DNA from: Amorphophallus konjac
Lineage: Eukaryota > Streptophyta > Magnoliopsida > Alismatales > Araceae
Reading direction: 5' to 3'
Length of the DNA: 64,000 nucleotides
Assembly (NCBI GenBank): GCA_022559845.1
Contig: CM040125.1
Location: 328,855,829-328,919,828 of the forward strand
Positions within the stretch are counted from its first letter, which is position 1. Each line of letters opens with the position of its first letter. The position numbers and the translations under genes are program-made. Positions 47,035-59,385 of the stretch are shown one piece after another. The notes under the pieces were generated by a model. The model saw only the letters and a list, made by a program, of their open reading frames with translations. It was not told the origin of the DNA and did no database searches.

Positions 47035-50000
47035 ATAGCATTTACGATACCCTATTTTCACGCGAAGCCAACGGCTCTCCCATGTCGCCAAACTCTTTCT
47101 CACCTGCGTGGCTAGTGCTAGGGGTGCCACCAGGGCAGCCTCCATTCCCCAGCTCTCTCTCCTACTACTGTAGCTGCGGCGACGACGACATCCACGAATC
47201 AACGGTCGACACGGCTGCAACAGCCGTGGCGGTAGCAGAAAAGAAAGAGAAAAGAAGTCTGGGGGGTTTTGCCTCTGAACAGGGTTCTTAAACCCTGTAA
47301 AAGGCCCCCTACAGTGAAGCCAGAGATTCTTTTGGAAGCCTGGAGAGTAGAAGCCTTCTTCTGAGAGATAACCCTAGTTGGCCCGTTCGAGAAGTCCCTG
47401 AAGCCCCTCGAAGCTCGTGTTTCTGCGGAGGAGAAGAGAGAGTAAGAGAGAAGAGAAAGGTGAGGGAGAGGAAGTCCCCCCTGCTTTTCTCTTGATGTAT
47501 TTCCTTTCTCTTTTCTCCCCCCGATATTCATGCATCCCCGATGTAGCTCTTTCGTTCGGGCGGAAATAAAAAGAATGCAGGGTTTTCACCCCGATCCTAT
47601 CTCACAGCTAAGCAAGGAACCATATGCTCCCACCGATATATACGTATGCATATATACATATATAGGTACATACATATGTATATAGATATGATATATTCAT
47701 TCTTTTGCATTCTGCTTCCCCTCCTAGAGTGGAGATAATGAACCCCCTCCTTTTTATTTCTTCAAGCCACCTGTGCGGTGATTTAGTTGTTATCATGATG
47801 GCCACCGGCCTGGAGCTCACTCCGTTGCATGAGTGTGGCCCCGGGTTGCCAACCATTGGAAGCCCAATATAAGTCTTCCTCGCTTCGCCATAAGCGTGAT
47901 TTTCTCCTCAAAACCCCATTTTGGAGTTTGGACCGATTCTATGGCCATGATTCCAAAGGGGTGAGGAACACGAGGTCCAATCCCAAAAAAATTGATTGTT
48001 CTTGCAAATTCCAGATTTTAGGTTCTTGATCACTCATGGACCCTTGGGGGCCCGTTACTTCTTAACGTGGACCACGGGTGGCTTCCCTTTAAGGAGTGAA
48101 CATCGAAAGCCGTCTACGGTGATAGCTCAATGTCTACATCTTGGCGAAGAGTTTGTGGTGACCCATGGGTCGGCGGGGTCCTTTGTAGGCTAGCCCTCTG
48201 GATCTTTGCGCCCAAAATGGGTGACGAGATGTTGCCGCTTCCGCACGCATCCCTATTTGTTTGGGGGCCATATCGGAGTTTCTCATTAGGTGCGTCCCCT
48301 ATTTACACACCCCCGACGCTTCGGGTCTAGGGGAGGTGCTGCCAAATTTTCACCGCGAAGATGATGGTACAATGACAAATTGGACTAAGCTTAAGAACAT
48401 TATGAACTAACCATTGAATGCAAAGAAATTGAACTAATGCATAATATGCATGAAAATGAATACTTCATCACATGTTTGCATGGTGCCTTGGGTATATGAA
48501 ATGGTGTGTGGAAGAAGCTCAGATTGCGCCCAGGTGGAAACCCTCACCATGCGCGAGTCTTAAACTCCGCCTCGTACCGGGGACGCCCTTATGAAAACAA
48601 TTAATCTCCTTGAGTAACAAATGCATTTTCTTATGAATCCATTATACACAAAGAAATGATTAAATGATATTGAAACAAGTCGAAATGCGATAACCCATGT
48701 TAAGAATCAAGAAAACCCCAAGAGCCGAGCTTCTGTTTGCCCTTTCTGTGAGAGGTAGGTCGACCTACCCCAAGGGAAGGTCGACACACCTTCACAGATA
48801 GAACAAACATGGTTCTATTAAGCTTAATGAAATTGCGCCCATACCAGGTGCCGCTAATTCACTGAATGAACGACCGTGTAAACAGCCGCCATTTGATTAA
48901 CGACCACTAACACATACACTAATCCCTCTGATAAAAGGAAAAGAAAAGGAGTATAATAAAGGAATCTGCACCCAGTTCAAGTGCGCTAATTGGATTAAAC
49001 GCATGTTCACACATGCGCTAATTCCCTGAACTAATAAAAGATTTTGCGCCCAGGTCCAAGGTGCTAATTTAATTAAACACTTGCTTAATAGCCGCTAATT
49101 CCTTTAAATGGGTCAAAATAAACAAAAAAAGGAATACCTGAGAATCTGCGCCTATGAGGCGGATGCGAATTCTTTGATGGGCGGCCACCTCACGGTCGCT
49201 AATTCTTAAACAATATATATATATATTCAAGAAATTTAGAATTTGCGCCCACAGAGTGGACGCCAATTCTAAAATATCCCAGAAAATGATAAAAAAAAGG
49301 ATACATGAAATGAATGGCAGTGGTAAGGCATTGATCTAATACAAAATAAAAATAAGAAAGAGAAGAAAAGAAGAGAAATAACACCATAATAAAATAAATG
49401 CCACGAAAATGATACGATAAAGGAAATAAACTTGAGATTAACAGCGATTTGTCCGGGAGCTCTTCCCCTTTGGCCCCACATGTGGGGAAATATCAAAGTT
49501 ACCCTCGCAAGATAAGCCCGGCCACCTTCTCATGGTCATGGCTTAACTTGGCACTGGGCCGATATCCTACGATGTTTTGACCGTTTGATCGGGATCTATC
49601 CATAATTCCTCATTTCTTGAGATATCAAATCTGCCGTATCTTGGCATACACTTGTCCCGGTATCACACATATACTTGGGATATTCCTCGATCCTGACCCT
49701 CGTCCGAACATGAAATGGTCAACAGGGGACCGATATGATTTTGAATACCATCTTGCACCCTGATGCAGGGGATTTCAATCATTTCAACCCAACTTGCATT
49801 CTTTAATGAAAATTGATCTTTAGGCCATTTGGCCCCTTATCTTGGCGATTAATCAAAGGTTTTCCCCTCTTCGAGGGAATGTAATTACCGTCGTGACCTT
49901 TATGGCACGGCGGGTCTCCAGTCCCGACCTGATACCCACAATCGTCTGAATAGTCAGACGGAGCGTACCCTGGGCTTCAAACCACTCCAGTCTCGAAACC

Positions 50001-50103
50001 CAAACACAATCGTCACCTAGGTGACTGGCATGCCCTCACACTTGATAAATCGATAAACTGAAAAAATGATAAAAGATAAGATGATAAACCCACCAAAATA
50101 TTC
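47035..50103 (+). repeat. LTR of O, second part
   Basis: Continues O's LTR after element T. It holds a candidate poly(A) signal AATAAA near 47566, AT-rich TATATA runs (47636-47695), and further GCGCCC...GCTAATTC boxes at 48830-49270 like those in 26530-26960. The exact right end is uncertain because a 91-bp repeat starts at 50104. No credible ORF. Confidence 0.55.
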
Positions 50104-50300
50104 AGTGCGTCTAAAAAGTTGGCACGTCCGGTGGGACAGATGATCCAGAATCAAAAGAACATCTAATATACCACGATATTTCGGTAACCACAAAAGTGCA
50201 TCCCACAAGTTGGCACGCCCGGTGGGACAGACTATCCCTAATCAAAAGAACACTTGATATACCCCGAAATTTTGATAACCACAAAAGTACATCCAACACC
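50104..50300 (+). repeat. 91-bp tandem repeat carrying a duplicated primer site of O
   Basis: Units are 50104-50194 and 50195-50285, with a partial third to 50300. Each full unit has TTGGCACG(T/C)CCGGTGGGA (50119-50136, 50210-50227), the primer site expected after a Tat-type LTR. Confidence 0.8.
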
Positions 50301-50419
50301 ATCATGCTTAATTCTCTTCCCTGCACTTCTCCTTCTTGGAGGTTTTGGTATAGCTTTGCCACCAGGGCAAGATCAGATTGATAAGAGTTGAGAATGGTGC
50401 TTCCTGTCTTGACTTCGGG
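50301..50419 (-). pseudogene. Inverted fragment of O Gag
   Basis: The minus strand encodes SYQSDLALVAKLYQNLQEGE, matching unit 2 of the O Gag near 10976-11030. It points the opposite way to the O Gag and abuts the primer-site repeat, so it marks an inversion or template switch. Tekay-2 begins at 50420. Confidence 0.75.
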
Positions 50420-52120
50420 TGTCACGTCCTGAGCGCGGAAGGAACCCGGGGAGAGCGTGACAAGTTTATATCTATCATGTCAATCAGAGCAAGTAGAATT
50501 TCGACATCAAAACGAAGTGCGCAATAAGATGAGAATTTTAAAACATAACCAAAAATTGATACCATTGATAACAACTAAATCCATTAAACAAAGTCACATA
50601 CTCCAAGACTTGACATCACTAATCAGGCCCACAAGCCTTTGAATGTTACAAATTTTGAAATAACAAAAGTTCTGACGACAAGACTCCATGAACTAAAGAT
50701 GACTTGACACGATAAGGTGTAGTAGCATGACGCTTGCAGATTCTATGCTCATCACTCTTGCTTCTGCCCATCCGAGTCCGAGTCAGGGTCCGTATTACCA
50801 GAAAAGTTTGGGGAAAATAACTTGGTGAGCGAACGCTCAGTAGGAATTATATCTCAAGAACTAGCAATTGGTTTAAGTAATTACCTCTTCCAAATGAAAA
50901 TGCAAGTATAGCATGTCAGTCATGTAAAATAGAACGATACGTAATTGAACATGATAACGAGAGGAAATAACATGTACTGTTGATCCAAGATAGGGAGTTT
51001 CAAGTATTCAAGATTTCAAGTATTTGAATGAGTACCAAGTATATCAATAAAGTTTTTCATGACATGAGATAATGGCTATTAACAAACAAGTACTTTGCCC
51101 ATTCCGGGCCACGCAAGTCATGTCAAGTCAATCAAGTCAAGCACGCGAGAGAGAGATAGTGGAGTGTCGTAGATTCAAGCAAGTACTTCGGTGCAATGCC
51201 ACACCGTGATCAATATAACTCCCATGGGCACAAGTACTTTAGGTGCTCCTCCCAGGACCAGATCGGGCCCTATATGCGTGGACATTGTTACATGTAATAT
51301 CTAGATAACCACTTTAATGATAGGCATGGAATTCTAAGAACAAACTCATGTAGGATATCAAGGTAGATCCGTGGATAGGTTCCACAAAATTCAAGGAAGA
51401 ACATTAGATAGTCAATGATAAAACCAACGAGAACCATGACATGTCGATAACCTGGGTAGAATCGGTACCTTAACTAGGTAGCCATGATAACTTGAGTGGA
51501 TGACTAAACCTGCCACCAATCAAGGGACATGAATCAAGCTGAGAGATTGACCCCATCTATAAGGGACTCAATCCAAGACATCGCCTAGTGGAATATCATA
51601 ATTCTACTGGCTAGGTTTATTCTCTCATGGACCAAGATAGCAGCATGAGAGGGCCGATTTACCATAAGACGTGGCAATCAAAGGCACAAGGTGTTTAAGG
51701 TACAATCAGCTCAGTCGGCCTTGAGGGAATCCAAGGCTACGAGGAGACTTACGGAGGTCCCAGTGACTAACTTGCTAGTCCGAAGGAACGGAATGTCCAA
51801 CGGAGGGTTCGTATGTCACCGAGAGTTGAGGTGTATACGTAAACCACTCATGAAACAGGGACTCCATCTACGACGTGAGATGAGAGTGCCAGAAGACTCG
51901 CGGTATGGGTCAAAATCGGAAGAAAACGGTGAGAACATGAATGCGTTAATTATCGAATTCATGTCCATCCAATTCTATAATTAACTATAATTAAATAAAC
52001 TTATATTATTTGACGCCTAGGGGTGACGTCATTTTTTAATTAGCATCTTCTTAGAGGGACGTTAATTTTATGATTTTTAACTTAATTTATTTAACAAGAA
52101 TTCACATTTATATCTATTTA

Positions 52121-52578
<458 letters not shown>

Positions 52579-54415
52579 ATCTGACGCCACTGTACAGTGG
52601 CGTCCAATTTTAATATGACGACCTATAGTGGGTCGTTATTTCAAAAAAATTGTATTTTCAATCCTCCCGTTTCTATACGTAACCATGTCGGAATCTAGCT
52701 TATAATATACCGAAATGACGGGCTCGAAAAACTCTACCAAACCAGACGTTCAAAATAATTTTTTGTTGAGAGACGGGAGATCTTGAGATATGGGGCATGA
52801 AAAACGGTGCAACCACTTTTACTACCTCGGTCTCCACCCCAATAGTACGCCCATAAATTTTCATGGCCAAAGGATACTCCTATACCCATTAACAAACTAT
52901 TAATGCGAAAACTCATAACTAACATATATATATAATTGACGACTGATCGTTGATCAAATTTTCAGAATTTCATTAAATGACGACTTGGTCGCTGGCATCT
53001 TCTATGAATATAACGCCCTAGGTAGGGTCACTATTTCGAAGAAACGTCATAGTGCAAGGCGTCATTTCCTTTTTCACCAGATTGATTTATGAACAATAGC
53101 ATTTTTTGTCAATCTAAAATTTTTTATGACACAAGTATATGGACAGGTCAAGAAAAATAGCAGGATTCCAAAATTATATTCATGCATTAAATCAGATAAT
53201 TGGTTATAGAGATATTAAATTTTTAACATGTGTAATTATTAATTCATATGGGAATTGATGACCGTTTACGAGGGCGTCAAAAAAAGAATTGACGCCCTAG
53301 GTTGGGTCGTCTTTTACTAAAAATTTCAGAACTCGATAGAACACAACGATAACTACATGCATGATATATATATTTCATTCTTGGCTTTTAACCATGATTA
53401 AACATTGTTTGGGCTACGAAACTTGAGAGAACCTACCTTTCTTGAAGATTTGGTGATGAACAGTGAATGGACTTTAAGAACCGATACTCGGTTATGTTAC
53501 TACGAACAAAGGATGAAGATCAACTGCAACAGGGGAAGAAGATGCCAGTCGTCCACGGGAGGAAGAAGTGGAAGGAGAGCTTTGCCTCTTCCTCACATTC
53601 ACAGCCACCAGAAGGAGGTGGAAGAAGAAAGGTACGTTTCTGTTTATGCCGGCGATCCGCAGGATGAAGAAAAGGAAGAAGCCTTCAGAGACGGGGTTCT
53701 TCACGTAAATAGCAGCAACAGGGTCCCCTTCAAAGCCAGCAGCAAATGCTACATGCTCCTTGGGGGATTACTTATAGAGGAGAAAGGGTTTTTTGGAGGG
53801 TTTGAAAGCTATTGATGGGGAAGGTTTATGACCTTCCGCGCGTTGCCAAAAACCTTGCCATATTATCAGCCGCTTGCTATACTTATATGCCATAACCCTA
53901 AAGCTAACATATGGTACGTGGCTTGGCATTTGGCTGGGAGTTGGGCTGCGATGGGTTTGTGGGGCTTGTGAGAACATACGTGGGTTTAGTGTGCAAGTGG
54001 GCCCTGGGTCTTTTAGTGAAAGGGTTGGGTTAAAAGAAGATTCATATATGTTGTATTATCTATGGGTGGCTTGTACACGTAGGTAATATGGGTTGAATAT
54101 ATATCTTTATATCTATATACATGTATATGGGCTTGGCCCATTAGATATATATAAATATATGTGTGTGTGTGTGTTATTCATTTACCTTGGTATAATCTAT
54201 ATATATATACATATGGGTTTATGGGTTTATAGGTTTTGTATTAATGAGTTAAGGCCCATTAATGTCCTGCATTTATCTTGGCTTGTTTTATATATGCGTT
54301 AAAGCTCATTAAGTACTTATATATATATATATAGCTTAATTATTTTTATCCTTTTCACGCACGTTTACTTCATTTAGAATATATTTGTTCCTTATTATAT
54401 ATCCGGGGTCTTACA

Positions 54416-54428
54416 TCCTCCCCCTCTT
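54416..54428 (-). other. Polypurine tract of Tekay-2
   Basis: The minus strand reads AAGAGGGGGAGGA next to the 3' LTR. Confidence 0.85.
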
Positions 54429-54494
54429 AAAAGAATTTGGTCCCCAAATTCAATTGCGTGGATGGAGACATGGAGGGTATAGAGTACTTACAGT

Positions 54495-57400
54495 TTAGAA
54501 TAATTCCGGATATCTCCTTCGCATAGATTCTTCAGTTTCCCATGTAGCTTCTTGCTCCAAGCATTTGTTCCATTGCACTTTTACCATGGGAATGGTCTTG
54601 TTTCTTAAGACTCGGACCTCTCGATCAAGAATCTTCATCGGCTTCTGTTCGTAAGTGAGGTCCTTTTGAATCACTAAGTTACTATGATCAATGACGTGGA
54701 AAGGGTCGTGCACATATTTCTTCAGCATGGAAATGTGGAACACATTGTGCACTTCCGATAGTTGTGGAGGCAAAGCGATGCGATAAGCTACCTTGCTGAA
54801 CTTTTATGGGAAGTCTAACAGTCTTATAGCAGAGGCAAGAGCTCTACAAGATGGCATCCATTACCTCCACACAATTTCAGATTGTCCAGCTTACATTGAG
54901 TGTGACTCACAAGTACTTGTTAAAGTCATAAAGAAGGAATATCGTTGTCCATGGTCTATAGTATCACATGCCAGAGAGATATGGAGATCTACTACTCAGC
55001 ATGACAAGTTTGTCCATATTTACAGAGAAGGGAACAAAGTTGCGGATCTCTTGGCCTCCTTAGCCTACTCATCCAAGTGTAATATTTTTTATTCTTACAA
55101 TGAGTTACCCTCCACTATAAAGGGAGAGGCGCGTTTGGATAAGCTGGGTATGCCCAGCATCCGCATGATGTAATCATTATTCTTTTACCCTTATTCAGTA
55201 ATAAAATTCACCCCCCTAGTGGCCAGATGGTACCTCCATCTGTCCCTAGGTAGGGCTTTCCATTAAAAAAAAAAACCTTGGTGTAAGCTTGCCTTTAACT
55301 CCGAACCTTCTTATTCCTCGACCGGGTGAGACCTTGAGGTAAACATGGTCTCCAACTTGGAACTCTAATTCCCTTCTTCTATTATCTACATAAGATTTCT
55401 GTCTGGATTGTGCTACTTTGAGTCTCTCTCGGATAAGTTCAACCTTCTCTGTTGTGTTTCTTACCATATCTGGCCCTAGTAGTTGCTTCTCACCAACTTC
55501 ATCCCAGCATATAGGAGATCGGCTCTCCTGCGGTACAAGGCTTCAAATGGAGCCATCTGTATACTGGCTTGATAGCTATTGTTGTATGCAAACTCGGCTA
55601 GGGGCAAATGATCATGCCAACCTCCGCCAAAGTCAATAATGCAAGCCCGTAACATGTCTTCAACTATTTGGTTTGTTCTCTCGGTCTGACCATCAGTCTG
55701 GGGATGGAAAGCAGTACTGAAGTTGAGCTTCGTCCCCAAAGAGTGTTGTAGACCCTTCCAGAAATGAGAAGTGAAGCGAGGGTCTCGGTCAGACACGATC
55801 GATGTTGGGACTCCGTGCAATCTCACGATCTCCTTAATATACAATGCGGCCAAAACATCAACCGACCATCGACTTTTAATTGGCAAGAAATGCGCCGACT
55901 TGGTCAGTCGGTCGATGATTACCCAAATACCATCATGTCCGCCTCTAGATTTAGGCAATCCCTGATAAAATATATACCAATTCCTTCCCATTTCCATTTG
56001 GGAATATCAAGGGGGTGTAACTTTCCGACGGGTCTTTGGTGTTCCGCTTTTACTTGTTGGCACGTGAGACAGCGAGACACAAAGTCCGCTACCTCCCTCT
56101 TCATGTTCGGCCACCAGAAAGTTCTTTTTAAATCTTTGTACATCTTAGTTGCTCCAGGATGAATGGTATACCTAGAGCGGTGAGCTTAATCTAGAATTTT
56201 CCTTTTCAACTCAGGACAGTCCGGGACACATGTCCTTTCCTGAAACATTAGTCTTCCATCAACTTCCAGCTTGAACCCGGTTCTTTGATCTAGTTTCTCC
56301 CTGATTTCAATCATTCCAGGATCTTCGTCTTGTAACTTCTTGATTTCGGATAGCAAGTCCGGATGCACACTCATGTGAGAGATAGTAATACACCCGTCTT
56401 TCTGGTCCGTGCTTATATTTAATCTAGAGAATTCCTCTAATAGTTTCCATTCCCGTATCATACAGCTGGCTATAAGGGCTCTCAGCTTTCGACTCAAGGC
56501 ATCAGCTATCGAATTCCCTTTACCGGGGTGATACTGAATAGTGAAATCAAAGTATTTTAAATATTCCAGCCATCGACATTGCCTCATATTAAGCTCCTTC
56601 TAAGAGAATAGATATTTGAGGCTCTTATGATCGGAGAATACTGTGAATTGTTCTCCGTAGAGATAGTGTCTCCAGATCTTTAGCGCAAATACTACCGCGG
56701 CCAACTCCAAGTCATGCACCGGGTAGTTTTCTTCATGCTTCTTCAACTGCCTAGAATAGTATGCAATAACTCTTCCCTATTGCATTAATACACAACCGAG
56801 GCCAATACCAGAAGCATCGGTATATACCTCGTACTTCTCTCCTTCGACAGGAAGGGCCAAGACCGGAGCAGTGGTCAAATGGTCCTTCAATGTTCGGAAG
56901 CTTCGTTCACATTCCTCATTCCACTCATATGGCACTTCCTTGCGGGTCAGCCTGGTGAGTGGTACTGCAATCTTCGAGAAGTTTTTAATAAAACACCGAT
57001 AATAACCAGTAAGACCAAGTAAACTCCCGATTTCTGTTGCATTTGTCGGTTGTTCCCAGTTCTTTACCGCTTCGACCTTTGCGGGGTCCACTGAGATTCC
57101 ATCCTTTGAAATTACGTGTCCTAAGAAGGACACTTCTTCTAGCCAAAACTCGTATTTGCTAAATTTAGCATATAATTGATTATCCCTCAATATCTGTAAT
57201 GCGATCCTCAAATGCACTTCATGCTCCTCTTCAGACTTTGAATATATCAGGATATCGTCGATAAAACCACAATAAATTTGTCCAGATGCGGTCTAAAGAT
57301 GCTATTCATAAGCTGCATAAAAGTTGCAGGGGCATTTGTTAGTCCAAAAAGCATAACCGTAAATTCATAATGCCCGTACCTGCTTCGGAATGCAGTTTTG

Positions 57401-59298
57401 TGAATATCCTCATCCTTGATCCTCAATTGGTGATAACCCGATCGAAGATCAATTTTTGAGAAATACTTTGCTCCAGAAATCTGATCGAAGAGTTCATCAA
57501 TCCTCGGCAGTGGGTATTTATTCTTGATAGTAAGGTGGTTTAGCTGCCGATAATCGATGCACAACCTCATCAATCCATCATTCTTCTTGACGAACATCAT
57601 TGGTGCTCCCCATGGGGAAGTACTTGGTCTGATAAATCCTTTCTTCAATAGCTCCATAAGTTGCTTCTTCAATTCCTTCAATTCTGCGGGGGACATTCTG
57701 TAGGGTGCTTTGGAAACAGGTCCAGCACCCGGAACAAGGTCTATAGTGAATGAGACTTCTCTCTCTGGTGGCAAACCAGGCAAGTCTTCAGGGAAAACAT
57801 CGGGAAACTCCCGAACCACTTGAATGTCTTCTAGTCTAGCTACCTTAGCCTCCGTGGCAGTTACAAATGCTAAGAATGTCTCGCATCCTTTGTTGATAAG
57901 TTTATAGGCTCGAAGAGCAGAGATGACTGGTGATCTCTTCCGGGGAGTAACGTAAGTTAACTCCGGGAAATCCACAAAAGTTACTTTTCCATTTCGGTAG
58001 TCTACAGTTACCCGATGGGTGGATAGCCAATCGGCCCCCAAAATTACATCGTACTCCTTCAAGTCTAAGCATATTAAATCTACAGGTAAGTTGTGACCTT
58101 TAACTATAATCTTGCAGTTTGGGTAGTGGAAAGTGACATCAGACTCATTCCCTAACGGGGTAGAAATCATCAAGTTTATCCATTCAGGTTCCATAGAGAA
58201 TGAAGCAGCAAATTTCTTTGAAACAAAAGAATGTGTGGCGCCAGTATCAAACAGTACTTGAGCAGATTTAGAGCAGACAGACAAAATACCTTCCACCAAC
58301 CCACCGTCGGTTGGTTCCGTCTCTTGGAGAGCTTGTAAACGTCCTTGCTTCTTTGTCGGACGCTTCTCTTCCTTTGTCTCCGACTCACTTTGCTCGTTCA
58401 TCATTGGACAGTCGGGAATACGGTGTTCTTTACTCCCACAACGAAGGCATGCTCCGAGCCTTCTCCAGCATTCCGCAGCCTGATGACCTGGCTTGTCGCA
58501 ATATTTACATTTCTCCTTTGGCGGTGCCGTGATAGAGAAAGGTTTGTTATTGCCCTTCTTGAATTTCTTCTCCTTGGAGGGTTCGCCTCCATTATTGGTC
58601 CGCTTCTTGAAAGTCGGTTTAAAAGTGTTTGGGCCTGTGACATTCTCCCTTTTATCCTTACCACGGATTTTGTCAGACAACTCTGTAGCGTCTTCTAGCA
58701 GCTGGGTACGACGCACCATCTCTGAGTACACTTGAATATCCAAGGGAGCGAGCTGAGTGATATATTGGGGTCGTAACCCATTCAAGAACCATCTTGCCTT
58801 CATCTTCTCAGTGCATACTAAGTGTGGTGCATATCTAGATAGCCTGGAGAACTGGGCTTCGTAGTCGGCCACCGACAGGGATCGTTGCTTCAAGGCAGCA
58901 AATTCCGCGGCCTTTTTCTCCTGAACATGGTCGGAGAAATACTTGCTATTGAAGTGCTCGACAAATTCGACCCAAGTAACATGATCTTCGAGCAAGGTGG
59001 CCTCGACGGACTCCCACCAAGCACGGGCGTCCCGTTCCAGTTGGAACGTGGCCAGAAGCACCTTTTCACCATCCGCGCATTGCATCACGCGGAAGATTCA
59101 CTCGATCTCCTTTATCCAATTCTCCGCATCCTCGGGATTTGATGAACCTGAGAATCTCGGAGGGTTGAGATTTCTAAAGCTCCGATGGAGGTCGCCAGCT
59201 CCATGATGTGCCCCACCTTGAGCCACTTGTTGTAAGGCCTGGGTCAGGCCCTGAACAGTTCGTTGCATCTCACGCCATTGTGCGCGTTCAGCATCCAT
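54495..59298 (-). pseudogene. Tekay-2 Gag-Pol polyprotein, decayed and interrupted
   Basis: Gag starts at 59298 (MDAERAQWRE). A TGA near 59095 interrupts Gag. Two zinc knuckles ([28 protein letters not shown]), protease (FDTGATHSF) and RT follow in the frame ending at 57247. A one-base loss in a T-run near 57262 shifts the frame at the RT active box. The rest continues in other phases: RNase H with TAG stops near 56775 and 56600, integrase with H-C and D-D-E regions in two overlapping frames (56143-55476), and a C-terminal chromodomain (54773-54495). A LINE fragment and a small deletion separate integrase from the chromodomain part. Confidence 0.9.
54796..55275 (+). mobile_element. 5'-truncated LINE with RNase H domain, inserted in Tekay-2
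   Basis: The plus-strand frame ending at 55173 encodes an RVT_3/RNase H-like domain (EARALQDGI; IECDSQVLVKVI; EGNKVADLLASLAY) as found at the 3' end of plant L1-type LINE ORF2. It is followed by ~90 bp of 3' UTR and an A11 tail (55265-55275). ACCTTG flanks both sides (54790-54795, 55275-55280), a likely target duplication. About 480 bp long, strongly 5' truncated, opposite in orientation to Tekay-2. Confidence 0.85.
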
Positions 59299-59385
59299 AG
59301 TCCTACAAGGAGTTAACCTTAATTAGTTTCATGTTCAAATTTGTAGTTGGATGCCCTACAAGGACTTATACCCACGACACTACCC

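Larger units (their letters stand above)
8516..50419 (+). mobile_element. Element O: Tat-like gag-only retrotransposon, interrupted host of the nest
   Basis: O's own sequence is 8516-15354, 26108-27012 and 47035-50419; the rest is later insertions. Going rightwards: 5' leader or gag start, a tandem double gag (9040-12061), minisatellite tail, polypurine tract (near 26489-26502), LTR from 26503, then primer-site sequence at 50119. No protease, RT or integrase is seen between gag and LTR, so it resembles gag-only elements (TR-GAG type) rather than a full Tat element. Its left LTR would lie beyond Tekay-1. Assignment to Tat rests on the Gag zinc-finger form CX2HX4HX4C and on the primer site TTGGCACGCCCGGTGGGA. 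Confidence 0.7.

Noticed and set aside
47040..47600. Possible host gene (several ORFs of 60-110 codons)
   Set aside because: Frames overlap on both strands with no domain; position fits R/U5 of the O LTR.
53405..53815. 136-codon plus-strand ORF in the Tekay-2 LTR
   Set aside because: No recognisable domain, lies inside an LTR; may be accidental.
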